A stretch of 20,361 bases of DNA from NCBI GenBank assembly GCA_009746045.1, contig RPFO01000217.1, positions 1 through 20,361 on the forward strand, read 5' to 3'. Below, piece after piece: positions 16,910-20,361 of this stretch. This stretch comes from Mesostigma viride (taxonomy: Eukaryota; Streptophyta; Mesostigmatophyceae; Mesostigmatales; Mesostigmataceae). A program made the position numbers and the translations under genes. The notes beneath the pieces are model-generated. The model made no database searches. It worked only from the letters and a program-made list of their open reading frames with translations, and was not told where the DNA came from. How positions within the stretch are numbered: position 1 is the stretch's first letter; each line of letters starts with the position of its first letter.

Positions 16910-17101
16910 CTATCTGGCCAAAGGGACAAAATTTTGATAAATAGTCTGCAATTGGTCGACGTCATCCATGGCATAGGTAGCGAAAAGAACTGGATCCTTT
17001 TCTAAAGCTATTCTCATACATCTTTTAAAAGCATCTAATTCATTTTTGCGTTTTAAAGGCACGCATGAAATAATACTTTGTTTTTGAAAATATCTTGTCT
17101 T
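16910..17101 (-). pseudogene. Protein-like open frame, right copy
   Basis: Mirror of 4396-4587, with the same stop pattern continuing to about 16631. Not recognised. Confidence 0.35.
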
Positions 17102-17104
17102 TCA

Positions 17105-17154
17105 ATTTTTATAGAAGAAATATAGTGAAATTTTTATAGAAGAAATATAGTGAA
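17105..17154 (-). repeat. Two tandem 25-bp copies (right)
   Basis: Perfect duplication mirroring 4343-4392. Confidence 0.9.
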
Positions 17155-17190
17155 TAATAAAAATATTATTTTTATTAAATAGAAATAATT

Positions 17191-17221
17191 TGCCAGGAAC
17201 CAGGTTTGAACTGGTGACACG

Positions 17222-17258
<37 letters not shown>

Positions 17259-17263
17259 CCGGC
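17191..17263 (-). tRNA. trnF-GAA: tRNA-Phe(GAA), right copy
   Basis: Identical 73-nt tRNA; GAA anticodon, standard arms. Confidence 0.97.
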
Positions 17264-17274
17264 TGTACATAATA

Positions 17275-17304
17275 AGAATAACAGATATATATTTATTCTG
17301 ACAA
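17275..17304 (-). promoter_or_regulatory. Candidate promoter of trnF (right)
   Basis: TTGTCA and TATTCT, 18 nt apart, on the minus strand. Confidence 0.4.
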
Positions 17305-17350
17305 CCCTATATTACAAATATTTTCAAATATTATTAAATAATTTTTAACG

Positions 17351-18280
17351 ATGATTTTTTTATATTCTAAAATTCATAAAGATATTATAATACATAATTT
17401 ATTAAAAAAAAATGATCGTATATTAATTGCTGCATCAGGAGGACAAGATTCTATATCTTTAATTAAAATACTTGTTGAATTACAACCTCAATGGAATTGG
17501 GATTTAGGAATAGTCAATTGTGATCATTCTTGGAATCAAAGTTCTAGAAAAGGATCTTCTCAAATAGCACAAATAGCACAATTATTAAATATAGATTTTT
17601 ATCAAATAGTCACATGTCATCAACTAATTAATGAAGAAAAAGCACGTGAATGGAGATATCAAAAAATAGAAGATATTGCATTTTCTAATAAATATAATGT
17701 TATTGTTACAGCACATAATGCAAGTGATAGAATAGAAACTTTCTTTTTTAATTTATTAAGAGGGACGAGCATTACTGGAGTGCAATCTCTTCTATGGACT
17801 CGATCTTTATCTAGTGGAATTAATATTGTACGGCCTCTTCTTAATACAACTCGTTTTGAATTAAAAAATTTTGTGAAAGAAATTCATTTACCTTTATGGC
17901 CAGATACTAGTAATCAGTCTTTGTTTTTCAAAAGAAATAGAATTCGAAAACAATTATTACCATATTTAAGAAAATATTTTAATCCTAAAGTGGATAAAGT
18001 TATTGCACAATTTGCTGAAATTATTCATGATGAAAGTTTTTATATGGAAAATGTTACTCAGATCATAGAAAAACAATTATTTTTTGGCTCAAAAAATATT
18101 CAACAAGAATTTATTGAGAACTTACCTATTGCGATAGAAAGAAGAATTATAAAAAAAATGATTGAAAAAAAATTGTCTGAAAACCATTGTAATTTTTTGA
18201 ATATTGAACAAATAAGATTTTTTTTTCAAAAAAATAGAAAAAAATATTCATTATTAGAATGTATACATTTCTTTTCCTAA
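17351..18280 (+). CDS. tilS: tRNA(Ile)-lysidine synthase, right copy
   Basis: Same protein as the left copy through residue 309, including the PP-loop SGGQDS at 29-34. The stop comes one codon earlier (TCC TAA against TCT AAT TAA), one of the first differences between arms going outward. Which end is right cannot be told here. Confidence 0.95.
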
Positions 18281-18412
18281 TTAATAATTTTTTCTTTTAG
18301 AGTCTTCTGATAATATTTGAAATATGAATTGTATCAATTTCTCCTATGTGATAAGAGATTATGTTATAAATTAATTCTATCAATGTTAGGTTATAAACAA
18401 AGAGAATAATAA

Positions 18413-18484
18413 TGGGTCGCCCGGGATTCGAACCCGGAACTAGTCGGTTAAAAGCCGAGTACTCTACCATTGAGTTAGCGACCC
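18413..18484 (-). tRNA. trnK-UUU: tRNA-Lys(UUU), right copy, intronless
   Basis: Full 72-nt form with an intact D-arm (GGTAGAGTACTC); UUU anticodon and perfect 7-bp acceptor stem. No intron or matK. Confidence 0.97.
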
Positions 18485-18771
18485 TAATTAAAAAAAGAAT
18501 AACATATTTTTTTTTTAAGATCTTTAATAGCACTTATTAATTAATTGATGTTTATTTTATTAAAAAGAAAATGCATTAATTAATTAAATATCTTTAGTAT
18601 ATACATTTTAGAAATTACATTGTTAATAAAAAGAACATTTTTTTGATAAGAATATAAGCAATACTGTAATAGTTGTATGAAATGTTTTTTAATAACTAAA
18701 AACATTCAATAACTAACAATATTAATTTAATAAAATAAAAATTCTTTAATTTCCTAAGGACTATAGTAATA

Positions 18772-19751
18772 ATGACCGTAAGATTTTTATTTGAAGCCTA
18801 AAATATGGCTATAGATGAAGAAATGGCAGAAAATGATAAAGTTGCATTATTGGGAGAAGATATAGGACATTATGGTGGGTCATATAAAGTGACACAAAAT
18901 CTTTATGCTAATATAGGTGAACATAGAGTAATAGATACTCCTATTGCAGAAAATAGTTTTGTAGGAGCTGCTATAGGTGCTGCTATGACAGGTTTAGTGA
19001 CTGTTGTAGAAGGTATGAATATGGGTTTTATTCTATTAGCTTTTAGCCAAATATCCAATAATATGGGTATGTTAAGCGCTACTTCAGGAGGCCATTATCA
19101 TATACCAATTGTATTAAGAGGTCCAGGTGGAGTTGGAAAACAATTAGGAGCGGAACATTCTCAAAGATTAGAATGTTATTTTCAATCAGTGCCTGGTTTA
19201 CAAATTGTAGCTTGTTCTACACCTTATAATGCTAAAGGACTTTTAAAATCTGCTATCAGAAGTAAAAATCCTATTCTTTTTAGAACATGTATTACTTTAT
19301 AATTTAAAAGCTGAAGTGCCTGATAATGATTATGTCTTACCACTAGAAAAAGCAGAAATAGTACGTCAAGGTAATGATATTACTATTCTGACTTATTCTC
19401 GTATGCGTTATAACGTTATACAAGCAGTCAAAGTGCTTGTAGAAAAGGATATGACCCTGAAATTATTGATTTAATTTCACTAAAACCATTTGACATAGAA
19501 ACAATAGGAAAATCTATTCAAAAAACTCATAAAGTTCTTATTGTAGAAGAATCTATGAGACAGGAGGTATTAGTAACGTATTACAAAGTTTGATTCTTGA
19601 AAACTTTTTTGATGACTTAGATAATCGACCAATGTGTTTATCATCTCCAAATGTACCTACTCCATATAGTGGACCTTTAGAAGAAGTTAGTATTGTTCAG
19701 ACAGCAGATATTATAGAATCAGTTGAACAAATTTTGACTAATAAAATGTAA
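18772..19751 (+). CDS. odpB: Pyruvate dehydrogenase E1 subunit beta, right copy (frameshifted)
   Basis: ATG 18772 (MTVRFLFEA) to TAA 19749-19751. It is broken by one-base losses: in GCC-TTA after codon 9 (making a false TAA), in a T-run near 19280 (false end at 19302), in an A-run near 19445, and in the E-S-M-M-T-G-G stretch near 19560. The long open part 18805-19302 includes P-I-A-E-N-S-F-V-G with the cofactor-binding glutamate, and [19 protein letters not shown]. The left arm has several of the lost bases, and the joint reading is about 327 residues, so I regard the gene as functional in the organism. It converges on rps16. Confidence 0.94.
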
Positions 19752-19768
19752 TTATTGTTTTTTAGACA

Positions 19769-19822
19769 TATAAAATAAAAAAGCGCAGTAGAAGATTTTC
19801 TACTGCGCTTTTTTATTTTATA
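19769..19822. terminator. Bidirectional odpB/rps16 terminator (right)
   Basis: A perfect 25-bp stem (19769-19793 with 19798-19822) and a GATT loop, with a GC-rich core and T-runs on both outgoing sides, 17 nt after odpB and directly before the end of rps16. Confidence 0.88.
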
Positions 19823-19825
19823 TTT

Positions 19826-20081
19826 CTAATTTAATAAAGACAATTGATTAAATACTTTAGCTTTTTGTAAAAGATTACCAACTGTTTCACTAGTTTGAGC
19901 GCCTGCTTTCAAATAAAAAATTATATTAGGTACATCTAGTTGTGTTTTGCCTGCAATAGGATCATAAAATCCTAATTCTTTAAGAGCTTTACCATCTCTT
20001 CTACAACGACTATCTATAGCAATTACTCTATAAAAAGGTCTTTTTTTTCTGCCGTATCTTTTAAGAACGTAATTTCACCAT
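19826..20081 (-). CDS. rps16: 30S ribosomal protein S16, right copy (1-nt insertion)
   Basis: ATG at 20081 to TAG at 19826-19828, 256 nt. An extra T in codon 5-6 (ACGTTCTT for ACGTCTT) shifts the frame; otherwise it reads cleanly through [20 protein letters not shown] and YDPIAGK to Q-L-S-L-L-N. Removing that base gives 84 residues. Intronless. Confidence 0.94.
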
Positions 20082-20206
20082 ATAGAAAAGTCCTTTTATG
20101 TTTATGGAAAAATATTTTTTTACTTTAAGAAAGAATTTCCATGTTTTATTATTTCACATGCTCATCGAGCTATAGGCATATGGAATTATTTTTTTATGAA
20201 GCAGAA

Positions 20207-20230
20207 TTGCGGAGGGTGGATTTGAACCAT

Positions 20231-20274
<44 letters not shown>

Positions 20275-20280
20275 ACCGCG
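20207..20280 (-). tRNA. trnfM-CAU: Initiator tRNA-fMet(CAU), right copy
   Basis: Full 74-nt form starting CGCGGTG, with C1-A72 unpaired (initiator type) and CAU anticodon. T6-T67 in the acceptor and one A-C in the T-stem are weak pairs present in both arms. Confidence 0.95.
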
Positions 20281-20291
20281 ACACGGTGTTC

Positions 20292-20320
20292 ATTGTACAT
20301 GGAATATCATTGAATATCAA
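20292..20320 (-). promoter_or_regulatory. Promoter of trnfM (right)
   Basis: Minus-strand TTGATA and TACAAT, 17 nt apart, with an extended -10 TG. Confidence 0.6.
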
Positions 20321-20361
20321 GTAAATTTATAAATTTTTTTTTTAAAAATTATTAATTATTT

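Larger units (their letters stand above)
10762..20361 (-). repeat. Right arm of window-wide inverted duplication
   Basis: Mirror of 1141-10735. The outermost base, 20361, pairs with 1141, so the window ends inside the arm, just before rps14 would appear. From the centre to about 18280 the encoded proteins are identical to the left arm; beyond that one-base indels separate the arms. Confidence 0.97.

Noticed and set aside
18297-18533. 78-codon ORF over trnK
   Set aside because: It is trnK read in a frame of its sense or antisense sequence, with no protein similarity.
1141-20361. Standard plastid inverted repeat with a tiny single-copy region
   Set aside because: No rRNA operon or other typical IR genes, the fold point cuts ndhB in both arms, and the arms contain genes normally in the large single-copy region.

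Overview
This window is plastid (chloroplast) DNA, most likely from a streptophyte green alga. It carries photosystem genes (psaB, psbM), plastid NDH subunits (ndhB, ndhC, ndhK, ndhJ), ycf66, tilS, odpB, rps14, rps16 and six plastid-type tRNAs, in very A+T-rich DNA. Several neighbourhoods match land-plant plastomes: psaB-rps14-trnfM, trnF next to the overlapping ndhC-ndhK-ndhJ cluster, ndhB next to trnL-CAA, and rps16 near trnK. Other traits are algal or ancestral: odpB and tilS are plastid-encoded, trnL-GAG is present, trnK-UUU has no intron and no matK, and rps16 and the visible part of ndhB have no intron. The species cannot be fixed from this; an early-branching streptophyte lineage or one that lost introns fits best.

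The dominant feature is that nearly the whole window is one inverted duplication. Base x pairs with base 21497-x over the inner region, around a centre near 10748.5. The left arm is about 1141-10735 and the right arm about 10762-20361, separated by a 26-nt spacer inside ndhB. Only 1-1140 (3' end of psaB, rps14) lacks a partner. Each gene from trnfM to ndhB therefore appears twice in opposite orientation. Layout of the left arm: psaB(partial,+), rps14(+), trnfM(+), rps16(+), odpB(-), trnK(+), tilS(-), trnF(+), a degenerate reading frame(+), a SecG-like ORF(+), a structured locus(-), ndhJ(-), ndhK(-), ndhC(-), trnH(-), ycf66(-), trnL-GAG(-), psbM(-), trnL-CAA(-), ndhB 3' part(-). The right arm repeats this in mirror order.

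The spacer continues the ndhB reading frame of the right arm only, so the structure looks like a fold-back joined inside ndhB, not a normal rRNA-bearing plastid inverted repeat. The inner ~15 kb gives the same proteins in both arms. The outer parts (about 1-3200 and 18280-20361) carry many one-base indels, mostly in homopolymers and mostly at different places in the two arms; reading both arms together recovers intact rps16, odpB, trnK and trnfM. This pattern suggests an uncorrected long-read contig end and favours a chimeric or fold-back origin, although a real head-to-head plastid DNA isomer cannot be excluded from sequence alone.

Functionally, ndhC/K/J/B encode parts of the thylakoid NDH-1-like complex for cyclic electron flow. 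PsaB and PsbM are photosystem subunits, rps14 and rps16 are 30S ribosomal proteins, OdpB is the pyruvate dehydrogenase E1 beta subunit that feeds plastid fatty-acid synthesis, and TilS modifies the tRNA-Ile that reads AUA. Several tRNAs have good bacterial-type (-35/-10) promoters, and gene ends are marked by strong hairpins, including a perfect 76-nt palindrome after psbM.
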